Source: UBA10649 sp037130755 (GTDB lineage: Bacteria; Actinomycetota; Actinomycetes; S36-B12). From it: a DNA stretch of 64,000 bases. The notes beneath the pieces were generated by a model. That model saw only the letters and a list, made by a program, of their open reading frames with translations, made no database searches and was not told the DNA's origin. Position numbers and translations under genes: made by a program. The stretch covers positions 1-64,000 of the forward strand of contig JBAXSI010000007.1 of NCBI GenBank assembly GCA_037130755.1, written 5' to 3'. Of the stretch, positions 42,059 to 51,375 are shown piece by piece (within the stretch, counting starts at the first letter, position 1; the number at the start of each line of letters is the position of its first letter).

Positions 42059-42760
42059 GTGCAGCGCCTGCTCCCGGCTCCAAGCCGGCCGTTGACCGAC
42101 GAGGAGCTCGTCGAGGCGTACGAGTTCCCGTTGAGTCGCCCCTGTCTTCGCGCCAGCTTCGTGATGTCGCTGGACGGTGCGGTCGCGGGAGGCGATGGCA
42201 ACTCCCGCTCGATCGCCTCGGCCAGCGATCGGCGGGTCTTCTCGCACGTGCGTCTCCGAGCCGACGTCGTCCTCGTCGGAGCCGGCACGGTGCGGGCGGA
42301 CCGGTACGGCCCGTCTCGGCTGCCGATCGCCATCGTGACCGGGGGCCTCGACCTCGCTCCCAACTTGCCCCTCTTCGCCGAGGCCAAGGCCTCCACTCCC
42401 CGAACCCTTGTCTTCACCTCAGCGCAGGCGGCGCCGAGCGCGCCTGCCTGGCTGCACGAGCACGCGGACGTCATCGCCTGCGGCGACGAGACCGTCGACC
42501 TGTCCGGCGTGATCGGCGAGCTGGGCCGTCGCGGACTGGGGCGGATCCACTGTGAAGGGGGTCCCGCCCTGCTGAGCGCGCTCACTGCACTGGATCTCGT
42601 CGACGAGCTCCTGGTCTCGGTGAGCCCGCTGATCGTCGGAGCGCCACCCTCCGAGCATCTGGTCAGCGTCCCCGGTGGCCTGCTTGGGTCCCGGCAATGG
42701 CGCGCCGTGCACGTGCTGGCCGAGGACGGCACCGTGTTCCTGCGTCTGCGGAGGTCCTGA
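42059..42760 (+). CDS. RibD C-terminal-like pyrimidine reductase family protein
   Basis: A 233-residue NADPH-reductase fold protein. RASFVMSLDGAVAGGDGNSR, RLRADVVLVGAGTVRADRYG and the CEGGPALLSALTALDLVDEL block mark the RibD reductase/DHFR-like superfamily, as in mycobacterial stand-alone RibD-like proteins such as Rv2671. No deaminase domain is attached, and other riboflavin genes are absent here. GTG 42059 lies six bases after GACGAT (leaderless type); an in-frame ATG at 41999 would add 20 unconserved residues. Confidence 0.83.
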   Translation: MQRLLPAPSRPLTDEELVEAYEFPLSRPCLRASFVMSLDGAVAGGDGNSRSIASASDRRVFSHVRLRADVVLVGAGTVRADRYGPSRLPIAIVTGGLDLAPNLPLFAEAKASTPRTLVFTSAQAAPSAPAWLHEHADVIACGDETVDLSGVIGELGRRGLGRIHCEGGPALLSALTALDLVDELLVSVSPLIVGAPPSEHLVSVPGGLLGSRQWRAVHVLAEDGTVFLRLRRS

Positions 42761-43848
42761 TGCTCCAGCCACCCATCGAGCCCATGCTGGCGTCCCCGAT
42801 CGGAAACGCGGTGCCTGAGGATGCCGGGGACGTGCTGTTCGAACCCAAGTGGGACGGCTTCCGCTGCATCGTCTTCCGGATGGACGACACCGTCGTGCTG
42901 CAGGGACGCGGCCGGTCACGGGGTGCCAGCGACGAGGTCATCGACCTTGCGTACGCGTTCCCCGAGCTCGTCGCCGAGTGCCTGGCACAACTCCCCCCGG
43001 GCACCGTCCTCGACGGCGAGATCGTCGCCGTGCACGCGGGCCGCCTCGACTTCGGCGTCCTGTCGATGCGGCTGCGACCTCGGTCGGAGGCGGGCGGCCC
43101 GTCCATCGCCAAGCTCGCGGCTGAGCATCCGGCAACCCTGCTGGCCTTCGACGCGCTGTGGATCGAGCGGGACCTTCGTGACGAGCCGTTCGACATCCGT
43201 CGCGCCGCCCTCGCCGAGTTGGGCCGCACCTGGCGGGCGCCATTGCTCCTCACGCCGTCGACCTCGGATCCTGCAGTGGCCCGCACCTGGTTCGAGGGAT
43301 TCGAGGCGGCCGGTGTCGACGGGCTCATGGTGAAGAGCCGCACCGATGCCTATCAGGCGGGAAAGCGCGTGCAGGGCAAGGTGAAGCACCAGCGGTCGGC
43401 CGACGTCGTCGTCGCCGGCTGGCGGCCGCACGCCAAGCCGGGCGCCGACGGTGGCGAGGTGGTGGGCAGCCTGCTGCTGGGCCTTCATGACCCCACCGGC
43501 GTGCTGCAGTACGTGGGCGTCTCGTCGGCATTCCCGGCGATGACGCGGGCCTCGCTGGTCGAGCTCCTTGCCCCGTTCGCGACCGGCGAGGACGAGCCGC
43601 ATCCGTGGCGCGGCCAGGCGCAGGGACGAATCCCCGGCGAGGCGAACAGGTGGAAGAAGGAGCAGCCTTGGCGAGCGCTCCGTCCCACGCTCGTTGCCGA
43701 GGTCAGCTTCGACCAACTCGAGGGGGATCGATTCCGTCACGTCGCGCAGTTCTCGCGCTGGCGCCCCGATCGAACGGCCGATACCTGCACCTACGAGCAG
43801 ATCGAGCGCCCACCGGACGCGGTCATCGACGGCCTGCTCAACGGCTGA
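42760..43848 (+). CDS. ligC: ATP-dependent DNA ligase, LigC type
   Basis: A 362-residue ligase. The adenylation motif EPKWDGFR has the nucleophile at Lys30; DGEIVAVHAG (motif III) and DGLMVKSRTDAYQAGKRVQG (motifs IV-V) lead to the OB-fold. It is the short ligase without polymerase or nuclease domains, like mycobacterial LigC. Its ATG overlaps the upstream stop by one base (TGATG), with GGAGG just before. It is convergent with the LigD-type polymerase gene. Its roles are in repair, including excision repair and back-up end joining. Confidence 0.93.
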   Translation: MLQPPIEPMLASPIGNAVPEDAGDVLFEPKWDGFRCIVFRMDDTVVLQGRGRSRGASDEVIDLAYAFPELVAECLAQLPPGTVLDGEIVAVHAGRLDFGVLSMRLRPRSEAGGPSIAKLAAEHPATLLAFDALWIERDLRDEPFDIRRAALAELGRTWRAPLLLTPSTSDPAVARTWFEGFEAAGVDGLMVKSRTDAYQAGKRVQGKVKHQRSADVVVAGWRPHAKPGADGGEVVGSLLLGLHDPTGVLQYVGVSSAFPAMTRASLVELLAPFATGEDEPHPWRGQAQGRIPGEANRWKKEQPWRALRPTLVAEVSFDQLEGDRFRHVAQFSRWRPDRTADTCTYEQIERPPDAVIDGLLNG

Positions 43849-43856
43849 GCGGGGCG

Positions 43857-44885
43857 TCAGATCGTCTCGGGCTTGCGCGCCCTGCTCGGCTGCACGCGGG
43901 GCGGCTCCCCCGGCATCTTCGGGAAATCGGGCGGGTACGGCAGCTCCGGGAGCCCGTTCTCGACGTCCTGCTCCCAGGCGCGAAGGGCGGGGGCAATGTC
44001 GACGGCCGCGTCCGGCATCCCGCGCCACGGGTCCGGGAGCGTCGCCACGAAGTTCGGGACGGTGCGCAGGGTGAACTCCTCGGGCTGCACCCCGTCAAGA
44101 TCGGCCCAGGCGATCGGCATCGACACGGGCGCCGTGGGCCGTGGCCTCAGCGAGTAGGCAGATGCCATCACCCGGTCCTGCGCGTTCTGGTTGAAGTCAA
44201 CGAACACCTTGCCGCCGCGCTCCTCCTTCCACCACGACATGGTGACGAGGTCTGGCAGCCGGCGCTCGAGCTCTCGACCGACGGCGATCGCCGCATGCCG
44301 CACGTCGATGAACGAGTGCAACGGTCGGATCGGCACGAAGATGTGGAGCCCTCTGCTGCCGCTGGTCTTCAGGTACGCCGGCAGTCCCCACTCGGTCAGC
44401 AGTTCCCTGCAGGCCCCGGCCACGGTCACCACAGCCGGGAAGCCCAGTTCATCGGGCGGATCCAGGTCGATGCGCAGTTGGTCGGGGTGGTCGACGTCGG
44501 GCACGCGCACCGGCCAGGCATGGAAAGTGAGGGCGCCCATCTGGACCGCCCACGCGATGGCGGCCCGCGACGAGGGATCCAGGAGCGTCCCCGGCCGTCC
44601 GCTCGGGAAGCGAACGGCGATGCCCTGCACATATTCGGGGACGGATTTCGGCAGGTGCTTTTGGTAGAAGTGCTCGGCGGTCGGGGTGACGCCGTCCGGC
44701 CAGCGCTCCAGCGCGGTAGGTCGCCCGCCGATCTGGTCGACGAGTCGATGACCGACGGCAAGGTAGTAGTCGAAGACGGCCCGCTTGGTGATGCCGTCGA
44801 ACACCGGTTTGTCCGGGCTCGTCAGTCGAACGCCGACGCCATCGACGTCGACCACGCTTGCTGGCCCATGGGCGGCTGTTGCCAC
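43857..44885 (-). CDS. LigD-type polymerase/primase domain protein (PrimPol C-like)
   Basis: A 342-residue archaeo-eukaryotic-primase-like polymerase. The metal-binding carboxylates are in LRIDLDPPDE, the substrate-binding histidine is in SGSRGLHIFVPI, and the later acidic residue is in GGKVFVDFNQNAQ. It stands alone with no ligase or phosphoesterase domain, and no Ku gene is in the window. In mycobacteria a similar protein pairs with LigC. The GTG at 44885 follows TAGCGT (44892-44897) by six bases, so the message is probably leaderless. Confidence 0.9.
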   Translation of the reverse strand: MATAAHGPASVVDVDGVGVRLTSPDKPVFDGITKRAVFDYYLAVGHRLVDQIGGRPTALERWPDGVTPTAEHFYQKHLPKSVPEYVQGIAVRFPSGRPGTLLDPSSRAAIAWAVQMGALTFHAWPVRVPDVDHPDQLRIDLDPPDELGFPAVVTVAGACRELLTEWGLPAYLKTSGSRGLHIFVPIRPLHSFIDVRHAAIAVGRELERRLPDLVTMSWWKEERGGKVFVDFNQNAQDRVMASAYSLRPRPTAPVSMPIAWADLDGVQPEEFTLRTVPNFVATLPDPWRGMPDAAVDIAPALRAWEQDVENGLPELPYPPDFPKMPGEPPRVQPSRARKPETI

Positions 44886-44891
44886 GGGGTC

Positions 44892-44901
44892 ACGCTACAT
44901 T
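44892..44901. promoter_or_regulatory. Overlapping divergent -10 boxes
   Basis: The minus-strand TAGCGT (44892-44897) for the polymerase gene and plus-strand TACATT (44896-44901) for the small membrane protein share two bases. Each lies six bases from its GTG, so both messages should begin at their start codons, and polymerases cannot bind both at once. Confidence 0.6.
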
Positions 44902-44907
44902 CCTCAC

Positions 44908-45198
44908 GTGTCCACACTTGCGCTCGTCTTCTGGATCTTCGCGATCGTCCTCGCCATCTTCGGCATCGTCTTCGTGCTGATCGGTCGCAACGGGGAGCGC
45001 GGGTACTGGGCCCAGCGCGATCCGTCCGGCGTGGCCCGTGACGACGCCACGAAGATCCCCACGATCGCCCGACGGCCTCTGCACTACGCCGCCGGTGAGT
45101 TCCGGGCGCCGCTGCGCATCATCGGCATCGGCCTGCTCCTGTGCGAGATCGCCGCCGCGTTCGCGGTCCTGGCGATCATCGCGACCATCGCCGGCTAG
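44908..45198 (+). CDS. Small two-helix membrane protein
   Basis: A 96-residue protein with two hydrophobic helices (TLALVFWIFAIVLAIFGIVF and GLLLCEIAAAFAVLAIIATI) separated by a charged loop with RNGERGYWAQRDPSG. No known family was recognised. GTG 44908 follows TACATT by six bases and lacks a ribosome-binding site. Upstream codons to 44785 overlap the polymerase gene and are rejected. Confidence 0.65.
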   Translation: MSTLALVFWIFAIVLAIFGIVFVLIGRNGERGYWAQRDPSGVARDDATKIPTIARRPLHYAAGEFRAPLRIIGIGLLLCEIAAAFAVLAIIATIAG

Positions 45199-45243
45199 AG
45201 CGGTTCGCCCACGCCGAGGCACTGACCAACGCTCGCAGATCCG

Positions 45244-46470
45244 ATGACTCCCACGACGGACACGTCCGCAAGCCACCGAGTGCGCTCGGACGCCTGGCTG
45301 TCCTATCTGGCCATCGGCGTCGCCTGGCTCGCCACGCGCCTCTTCGCGGTCGCGTCCGTGGACCTCACCCCGTGGATGCTCCACGACCTGGAGGTGTACC
45401 AGTCGTGGCTGGCACCACTCGGTGACTTCACCTTCCCTGCGGCCGACCCCACGTGGCAGTACCCCCCGGGAGCTGCGCTCGTCTTCCTGGCCGCAGGCCA
45501 CTGGCCGATCGACTTCCGCTGGTCGTTCACGCTGGTGATCCTCGCAATCGACGCCGCAGTCATGGTCACGCTGATGGTCGCCCATGCGCGCCAGCGGCCA
45601 TCCTCGTGGCGGGGCGTGTGGTTATGGGCTCTCGCGGGCGTGATCGTCGGGCCGATCATGATGGTGCGCTTCGATGTAGCTCCGACACTGTTCGCCGTCC
45701 TGGCGATCGTCACGGTCGCGCGGCCCGCCTGGTCCGGCGCGAGTGCCGCCGTCGGGGCAGCAGTGAAGGTGTGGCCGGCACTCATGCTGCTGGCATTGCC
45801 CCGTCCATCGCTCAAGCGCGGTATCCCGGCCTTCGCGCTGACGCTCCTGGTGATCGTCCTCGGCTTCGCACTGCTGTTCCACGACAGCCTGTCATTCCTG
45901 GCCAACCAGCGCGACCGCGGCCTTCAGGTTGAGTCGACCGGCGCCTTGCCCTACCTGGTCTTCTCGCTGTTCGGCGGGCATGTCGAGACGGGGCTGACGT
46001 TCGGCTCCATCCAGGTGCTCATGAACGGAGCCGAACTCGTCGGCACGGTCGTGACGCTGATCGGGATCGCGCTGTTCGCCCTGATTGCGTGGTGGCGGCT
46101 GCGCGGGCGGCTTGAGCACGTGCCACCCGGCGACGTCGCCCTCGCAGTGATGCTGGTGTCCGTGACCACCAGCCGCGTGTACTCGCCCCAGTTCAACACC
46201 TGGCTCGTCGGCGTTGCGGCCGCGGCGATGCTGTCGACCCGGACTCGCCAGCGCGGTGTCGCAGGCATCGTCACCGCTGTGTCGATCGTCACCCAGGTCG
46301 TCTACCCGTGGTCCGCAACCCAGCTGGTCACCGGTGAGGCGAGCGGGATCCTGGCCCAAGTGGTGCGCATCACGCTCCTCGTCGTCGCGACCGCCCTGGC
46401 GGTCGACTCGCTGGCGCACCCGTCCCCCGATCCTGACCCGGTGGGCGACACCAGCGTTACGGCCCCGTAA
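45244..46470 (+). CDS. GT87/DUF2029-like membrane glycosyltransferase, copy 1
   Basis: A 408-residue polytopic protein with about ten hydrophobic helices and the conserved YPPGAALVFLAAGH and NQRDRGLQVESTGALPYLVF segments. It resembles the GT-C-fold DUF2029/GT87 family, whose studied mycobacterial members add mannose or arabinose from polyprenyl-phosphate donors outside the cell. The acidic pair in LHDLEVYQSW is a likely catalytic candidate. Its close relative is the next gene. Donor and acceptor are unknown. Confidence 0.75.
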   Translation: MTPTTDTSASHRVRSDAWLSYLAIGVAWLATRLFAVASVDLTPWMLHDLEVYQSWLAPLGDFTFPAADPTWQYPPGAALVFLAAGHWPIDFRWSFTLVILAIDAAVMVTLMVAHARQRPSSWRGVWLWALAGVIVGPIMMVRFDVAPTLFAVLAIVTVARPAWSGASAAVGAAVKVWPALMLLALPRPSLKRGIPAFALTLLVIVLGFALLFHDSLSFLANQRDRGLQVESTGALPYLVFSLFGGHVETGLTFGSIQVLMNGAELVGTVVTLIGIALFALIAWWRLRGRLEHVPPGDVALAVMLVSVTTSRVYSPQFNTWLVGVAAAAMLSTRTRQRGVAGIVTAVSIVTQVVYPWSATQLVTGEASGILAQVVRITLLVVATALAVDSLAHPSPDPDPVGDTSVTAP

Positions 46471-46532
46471 CCCACGCCGATTATCGTGGTCAGGCCGGGA
46501 CTCGGCAGATCGCGCCCCGCCCCGGAGGAACG

Positions 46533-47822
46533 ATGGACGAAGGCGCTCGATCGATCACCGATCGTGCGACGAAGGACGCCCAGGAACGGTCGACGAACCT
46601 GCGCATCGCGATCACCTGGCTGGTGACCCGAGCGCTTGCCCTCGCGTCGATCGCGCTCACTCCTCGCCTGCTCGACGACATCGACATCTACCGCGGCTGG
46701 CTGCCCTACCTTCGCTGGGCGCAGTACCCCCTGGCCGACGAGAAGTGGCAGTACCCGCCGGGTGCCGGCCCGGTGCTGCTCGCCCCGTCGTGGCTGCCGA
46801 TCAACTACTCGGTTGCCTTCGCCGTGCTCTGCGTTCTGCTCGACGCGGCGATCCTCGGGATCCTGCTGATCACTCACGCAAGGGCTCCCGGCAGGTCCCG
46901 GTCCGGGCTGTGGCTGTGGGCCATGGCGGGCGTCGTCGTCGGGCCCATCATGTTCACTCGATTCGACATCGTCCCTGCCTTCTTCGCGGTCGGGTTCGTG
47001 ATCCTCGCGGGTCGACCGGTGCTCGCCGGTGCGAGCGCTGCCCTGGGTTTCGTCGTGAAGGTGTGGCCGGCCTTCCTCCTGATCGCCCTCCCTCGCGCGC
47101 ATTGGCGCAGAGGCACCGTTGCCTTCGTGGCCACCACGGCCCTCGTCCTGCTCGTGATTGCTTCCAGGTTCGATGGGATCTGGAGCTTCCTCGCCAACCA
47201 ACGAGCCCGCGGCCTCCAGGTCGAGTCCACCGGCGCCCTCCCGTATGAACTGTTCGCGCTGGCCCGCGGACCGATGCGATCCGGGTTGGAGTATGGCGCG
47301 TACCAGGTACTCATGCCGGGTGCGGAGCTGGTGGGAACCGCCGTGTTCGTGGCAGGTCTGATCACGATGGGCGTCATCGCCTGGTGGCGTTTCTCCGGTC
47401 GGCTCGACGCCGTTCCCGTCGGCGACGTCGCACTGACCTTGGTCCTGGTCAGCGTCGTGACCAGTCGCGTGTATTCACCGCAGTACAACGTCTGGATCGT
47501 CGCTGTCGCCGCCGCCGCCCTCCTGTCCCCGCGCTCGATGATGCGCCGCGTGTCCATGCTGGTCGCGACGGCGAGTGTGCTCACCCAGGTGATCTACCCG
47601 TGGTTCCCGTACGACCTGATGGACGGGAACCCGCCGGTGGTCGCCGTACAAGGCCTTCGGATCGTCGCCCTGGTCGCCGCGACGGTGGTAGCGCTCCACT
47701 CGATTCTGACAACGCCGGCCACCACTGCGGCCATACTGGATCGACGGCTCGAACCACTGGGCGATGCCCACTCGGAGGAAGTATGGACGTCCTACCAGGC
47801 AAGCCCTTCCCGCTCGGAGTAA
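46533..47822 (+). CDS. GT87/DUF2029-like membrane glycosyltransferase, copy 2
   Basis: A 429-residue polytopic paralogue of the preceding protein with matching landmarks: LDDIDIYRGWLPYLRWAQYP, QYPPGAGPVLLAPSW and NQRARGLQVESTGALPYELF. The two genes are a tandem duplication that has diverged. GGAGG lies four bases before the ATG. Its last 40 bases overlap the start of glgX in another frame, so the two are coupled. Confidence 0.75.
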   Translation: MDEGARSITDRATKDAQERSTNLRIAITWLVTRALALASIALTPRLLDDIDIYRGWLPYLRWAQYPLADEKWQYPPGAGPVLLAPSWLPINYSVAFAVLCVLLDAAILGILLITHARAPGRSRSGLWLWAMAGVVVGPIMFTRFDIVPAFFAVGFVILAGRPVLAGASAALGFVVKVWPAFLLIALPRAHWRRGTVAFVATTALVLLVIASRFDGIWSFLANQRARGLQVESTGALPYELFALARGPMRSGLEYGAYQVLMPGAELVGTAVFVAGLITMGVIAWWRFSGRLDAVPVGDVALTLVLVSVVTSRVYSPQYNVWIVAVAAAALLSPRSMMRRVSMLVATASVLTQVIYPWFPYDLMDGNPPVVAVQGLRIVALVAATVVALHSILTTPATTAAILDRRLEPLGDAHSEEVWTSYQASPSRSE

Positions 47823-49906
47823 GCCTGTCGGAGGACGGCATCAACGTGGCCGTCGCCTCGTCAACGGCCGAGCACGTCTGGGTCTGCCTGATCGACGAGA
47901 GCGGGAACGAGACGCGGCACGCGCTCCCCCAGAACGACGCTGGGATCTGGCACGGGTTCCTGCCAGGGGTCACGGCTGGCCAGCGCTACGGGCTCAGGGC
48001 TTCGGGTCCGTATGACCCGTCCCGCGGTCTGCGCTTCAACGACGCCAAGCTACTGCTCGACCCCTATGCCCGAGCGACCGTCGGCGAGCTTCGATACGGA
48101 CCGTCCATCTACGGCCACGACCTCGACGAGCCGAGCAGGCCAAGCAGCCTTGACTCGGCGAAGGACGTCCCTCTCGGCATCGTGATCGACGACGCATTCG
48201 ACTGGACCGGCGACACCTCACCGAATCGCCGCTACGCCGACACGGTCGTCTACGAGGTGCACGTCAAGGGATTCACGCAACTGCACCCCGGCGTGCCCGC
48301 CGACATGCGCGGGACGTACGCCGGTCTGGCGCATCCTGCTGCCGTCCAGCACCTCGTGGACCTCGGCGTCACCGCCATCGAACTTCTGCCGGTGCACCAG
48401 AGCGTCACCGAGCCGTCCGTGCACAGCCACGGGCTCGCCAACTACTGGGGCTACAACACCCTCGGCTTCTTCGCTCCGCACGCGGCGTACTCGGCCGAGG
48501 CGAAGCGGGGAGTTGTCGGTGGCCAGGTGCGTGAGTTCAAGGCGATGGTCAAGGCCCTGCATGCAGCAGGCCTCGAGGTCATCCTCGACGTGGTCTACAA
48601 CCACACCTGCGAGGGTGGCGCCGGCGGGCCCACGCTGTGCTTCCGCGGCCTCGACAACCCCGACTACTACCGCCTGGACCCGCACGATCCGGCCGGCTAC
48701 TACGACACCACGGGCACCGGCAACTCCATCGACGCAGGAAGCACGACGGCACTGTGGCTGATCATGGACTCGCTGCGCTACTGGGTGGAGGAGATGCACG
48801 TCGACGGGTTCCGCTTCGACCTGGCCGCGACCTTGAGCCGCGAGGACGGCGCGTTCGACCGTACGGCCTCGTTCTTCGACCTGATCGCACAGGACCCGGT
48901 GGTGAACCGCGTCAAGCTCATCGCGGAGCCGTGGGATGTCGGGCAGATGGACTCGTACGACATCGGTCGCTTCCCGGCGATGTGGCGCGAGTGGAACGGC
49001 GCCTACCGCGACACGGTCCGCGACTTCTGGCGAAGCAAGCCATCGTTGATGTCCACCCTCGCCTCGCGGATCACCGGCTCGTCTGACCTCTACGGCAACT
49101 CCGCCCGTCGGCCAACGGCGTCGGTCAACTTCGTCACCGCGCACGACGGCTTCACTCTTCGCGACCTCGTCTCCTATGACAGCAAGCACAACGAGGCCAA
49201 CCTCGAGGACAATCGCGACGGCACCAGCGACAACCGATCGTGGAACTGCGGAGCCGAGGGTCCCACCGACGACCCGACGGTCAACGCGCTTCGTTCGCGA
49301 CAGCAGCGTGCCCTCCTCACGACCCTCCTGACGTCCTTCGGCATCCCGATGCTGCTGGGTGGCGACGAACTCGGACGTACGCAGCAGGGCAACAACAACG
49401 CCTACTGCCAGGACGGCACGGTCGCCTGGTTCGACTGGTCGGCGCCGGACCAGGCGCTGCTCGCCTTCACCCGACGACTGGTGCGCATGCGACTCGAGCA
49501 CCCGGTGTTCCGACGCCGACGCTTCCTGGTCGGAAGTCAGACGGACGAGATCCAGTGGTACACGCCGGCAGGCGCGCTCATGAACGACGGCGACTGGAAC
49601 GACCCCAACGCTCGGTGCATCGTGCTGTACCTCGACGGCAACGACCTGCCCGACACAGGAGCGGACGGGTCACCGCTCCTGGACGACGACTTCCTGGTGA
49701 TGGTCAATGCGTGGTGGGAGCCCCTTGGGATGGTGATCCCACCCGTCGACGGCGCCCGCGAGTGGCAACGCGAGATCGACACGGACGACGATGCGGTGGG
49801 TGCCAGCGCCGACCCGCCGAACCCCGGGGCGCCGATGGCCATCGGTTCGACGGTGACGGTCGCCGCGCGGTCGATGCTGATCCTCCGGGGTCGTCGAGGC
49901 CTGTAG
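47783..49906 (+). CDS. glgX: Glycogen debranching enzyme GlgX
   Basis: A 707-residue GH13 isoamylase-type enzyme that hydrolyses alpha-1,6 branches of glycogen limit dextrin. An N-terminal CBM48-like domain (FPLGVSLSEDGINVAVAS) precedes the barrel. The catalytic Asp is in DGFRFDLAATL, the acid Glu in LIAEPWDVG and the stabilising Asp in FVTAHDGFTLRD. GGAGGA lies just before the ATG at 47783. No other glycogen gene is here. Confidence 0.95.
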   Translation: MDVLPGKPFPLGVSLSEDGINVAVASSTAEHVWVCLIDESGNETRHALPQNDAGIWHGFLPGVTAGQRYGLRASGPYDPSRGLRFNDAKLLLDPYARATVGELRYGPSIYGHDLDEPSRPSSLDSAKDVPLGIVIDDAFDWTGDTSPNRRYADTVVYEVHVKGFTQLHPGVPADMRGTYAGLAHPAAVQHLVDLGVTAIELLPVHQSVTEPSVHSHGLANYWGYNTLGFFAPHAAYSAEAKRGVVGGQVREFKAMVKALHAAGLEVILDVVYNHTCEGGAGGPTLCFRGLDNPDYYRLDPHDPAGYYDTTGTGNSIDAGSTTALWLIMDSLRYWVEEMHVDGFRFDLAATLSREDGAFDRTASFFDLIAQDPVVNRVKLIAEPWDVGQMDSYDIGRFPAMWREWNGAYRDTVRDFWRSKPSLMSTLASRITGSSDLYGNSARRPTASVNFVTAHDGFTLRDLVSYDSKHNEANLEDNRDGTSDNRSWNCGAEGPTDDPTVNALRSRQQRALLTTLLTSFGIPMLLGGDELGRTQQGNNNAYCQDGTVAWFDWSAPDQALLAFTRRLVRMRLEHPVFRRRRFLVGSQTDEIQWYTPAGALMNDGDWNDPNARCIVLYLDGNDLPDTGADGSPLLDDDFLVMVNAWWEPLGMVIPPVDGAREWQREIDTDDDAVGASADPPNPGAPMAIGSTVTVAARSMLILRGRRGL

Positions 49907-49908
49907 CC

Positions 49909-50742
49909 CTACTGGACGCGCAGCGCCCACAGTGCGACCGCAGATGCCGCGGCAACGTTCAGTGAGTCGATGTCGGCGGACATCGGGATTCTGACGACCA
50001 CGTCCGCTCCCGCCACTGCCCCGGCCGACAGTCCGTCGCCCTCGGCACCCAGGGCCAGGGCCAAGCGCGCGGGCGCCCCACGTGCGAAGTCTTCCAACGA
50101 GACGGCGTCATCGCTCAAGGCCAGAGCGGCCACGACGAAGCCGCTGTCTTTGAGCGCGTCGGTCGTCGCGGACCAGTCCGCCATCCGCGTCCACGGCACG
50201 GAGAACACCGCCCCCATCGACACGCGCACGCTGCGCCGGTAAAGGGGGTCAGCGCATCGGGGGGAGACGAGTACCGCGTCGGCGCCCAGCGCCGCAACCG
50301 ACCTGAAGATGGCACCCACGTTCGTGTGATCGACGATGTCCTCCAAAAGGACCACCCGGGCAGCGCCACCGCCTACGGAGCCGAGCAAGGCCTCGACCGA
50401 GGGCAGCCGCGGTCGCAGCATGGCGGCCAGCGCACCACGATGAACGTTGAAGCCGGCGACCGCATTGAGCACGTCGGCGTCGGCCACGTAGACGGGTATC
50501 GCATCCGACGATCCCAACTGGGCCAGGTCGAGGATGCCCTGAAGCGGTTCCAGCCAACGCTCCGCCATAAGCAGCGAGCGCGGCTGGTGCCCGGCTTCGA
50601 GAGCGCGTTGGATGACCGACGCGCTCTCGGCGATGTAGATGCCCTTCTCCGGCTCGTGCCGGGACCGCAGGACGACGTCGGTGAGCGCCACGTAGTCCGC
50701 AAGACGCTCGTCGGCTGGGTCAGTGATGCGCAGGACCGGCAC
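49909..50742 (-). CDS. SpoU-family RNA methyltransferase
   Basis: A 277-residue SPOUT enzyme that uses SAM to methylate ribose in rRNA or tRNA. An N-terminal substrate-binding part (PEKGIYIAESASVIQRALEAG) precedes the knotted domain with LEDIVDHTNVGAIFRSVAAL, LALGAEGDGLS and RIPMSADIDSLNVAAASAVA, the three SpoU motifs. GTG 50742 has GAGG eight bases upstream; the 138-codon upstream frame is a shadow. It is convergent with glgX. The target nucleotide is unknown. Confidence 0.92.
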   Translation of the reverse strand: MPVLRITDPADERLADYVALTDVVLRSRHEPEKGIYIAESASVIQRALEAGHQPRSLLMAERWLEPLQGILDLAQLGSSDAIPVYVADADVLNAVAGFNVHRGALAAMLRPRLPSVEALLGSVGGGAARVVLLEDIVDHTNVGAIFRSVAALGADAVLVSPRCADPLYRRSVRVSMGAVFSVPWTRMADWSATTDALKDSGFVVAALALSDDAVSLEDFARGAPARLALALGAEGDGLSAGAVAGADVVVRIPMSADIDSLNVAAASAVALWALRVQ

Positions 50743-50962
50743 CCGCCGATCCTCGCAGAGTGCGCAGCCAGAGGATCCTTGGCCATCCCCGGATCGGGCC
50801 TTCCGGACATTGCTCTTCGGGAGTAGCGTCAGTCGCGCTTCACGTGCCGGGGGGCGGCACTCAGCAGTCGCCCGCGTTCGGCCCAAGACGGGCCGGACAC
50901 CCACCGCAGGCGTCCGCGCCCGCAGCGGTCCGTCAAGGACGTCGCACAGTAAGGAGCCGCAC

Positions 50963-51346
50963 ATGCATGCCAACGCAGAGTTGATCCGCAAGGGCTTCGA
51001 AGCCTTCAATGCCGGCGACATGGCAACAATTGCCGAATTGCTGGCGCCCGACATCGCCTGGCACACCTCAGGAGAGAACGTCCTCAGCGGCGACTTCCAT
51101 GGACAGGACGAGGTCTTCGCGTACTTCGGCAAATTGCTTGAGGTCACCGAGGGCACCTTCTACCAACGGGTGCACACGATCCTCGGGGATGACGAGCATG
51201 TGGTCGTGCTGACAGATTCAGGCTGGCAGAAGCCCAAGCCGTTCGACGGCCATGACGTGTTCGTCTGGCACATGAAGGACGGCCGGGCGACGGAGTGCTG
51301 GGCGGTTCAGACCGATCAGGCCGGAGCCAACGCCTCGTTGTCCTAA
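50963..51346 (+). CDS. SnoaL-like/NTF2-fold protein
   Basis: A 127-residue single-domain protein. IRKGFEAFNAGDMATIAELL, DIAWHTSGENVLSGDFHG and VFVWHMKDGRATECW match the SnoaL-like polyketide cyclase/steroid isomerase fold, common as small stress or modification enzymes. AAGGAG lies six bases before the ATG. The ligand cannot be inferred. Confidence 0.85.
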   Translation: MHANAELIRKGFEAFNAGDMATIAELLAPDIAWHTSGENVLSGDFHGQDEVFAYFGKLLEVTEGTFYQRVHTILGDDEHVVVLTDSGWQKPKPFDGHDVFVWHMKDGRATECWAVQTDQAGANASLS

Positions 51347-51375
51347 GTGGTCAGCCGGACGGACCCGGGCTCCGG

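Noticed and set aside
47384..47782. Upstream extension of glgX
   Set aside because: It overlaps the second glycosyltransferase gene, which has the conserved sequence; ATG 47783 has a ribosome-binding site and the CBM48-like start.
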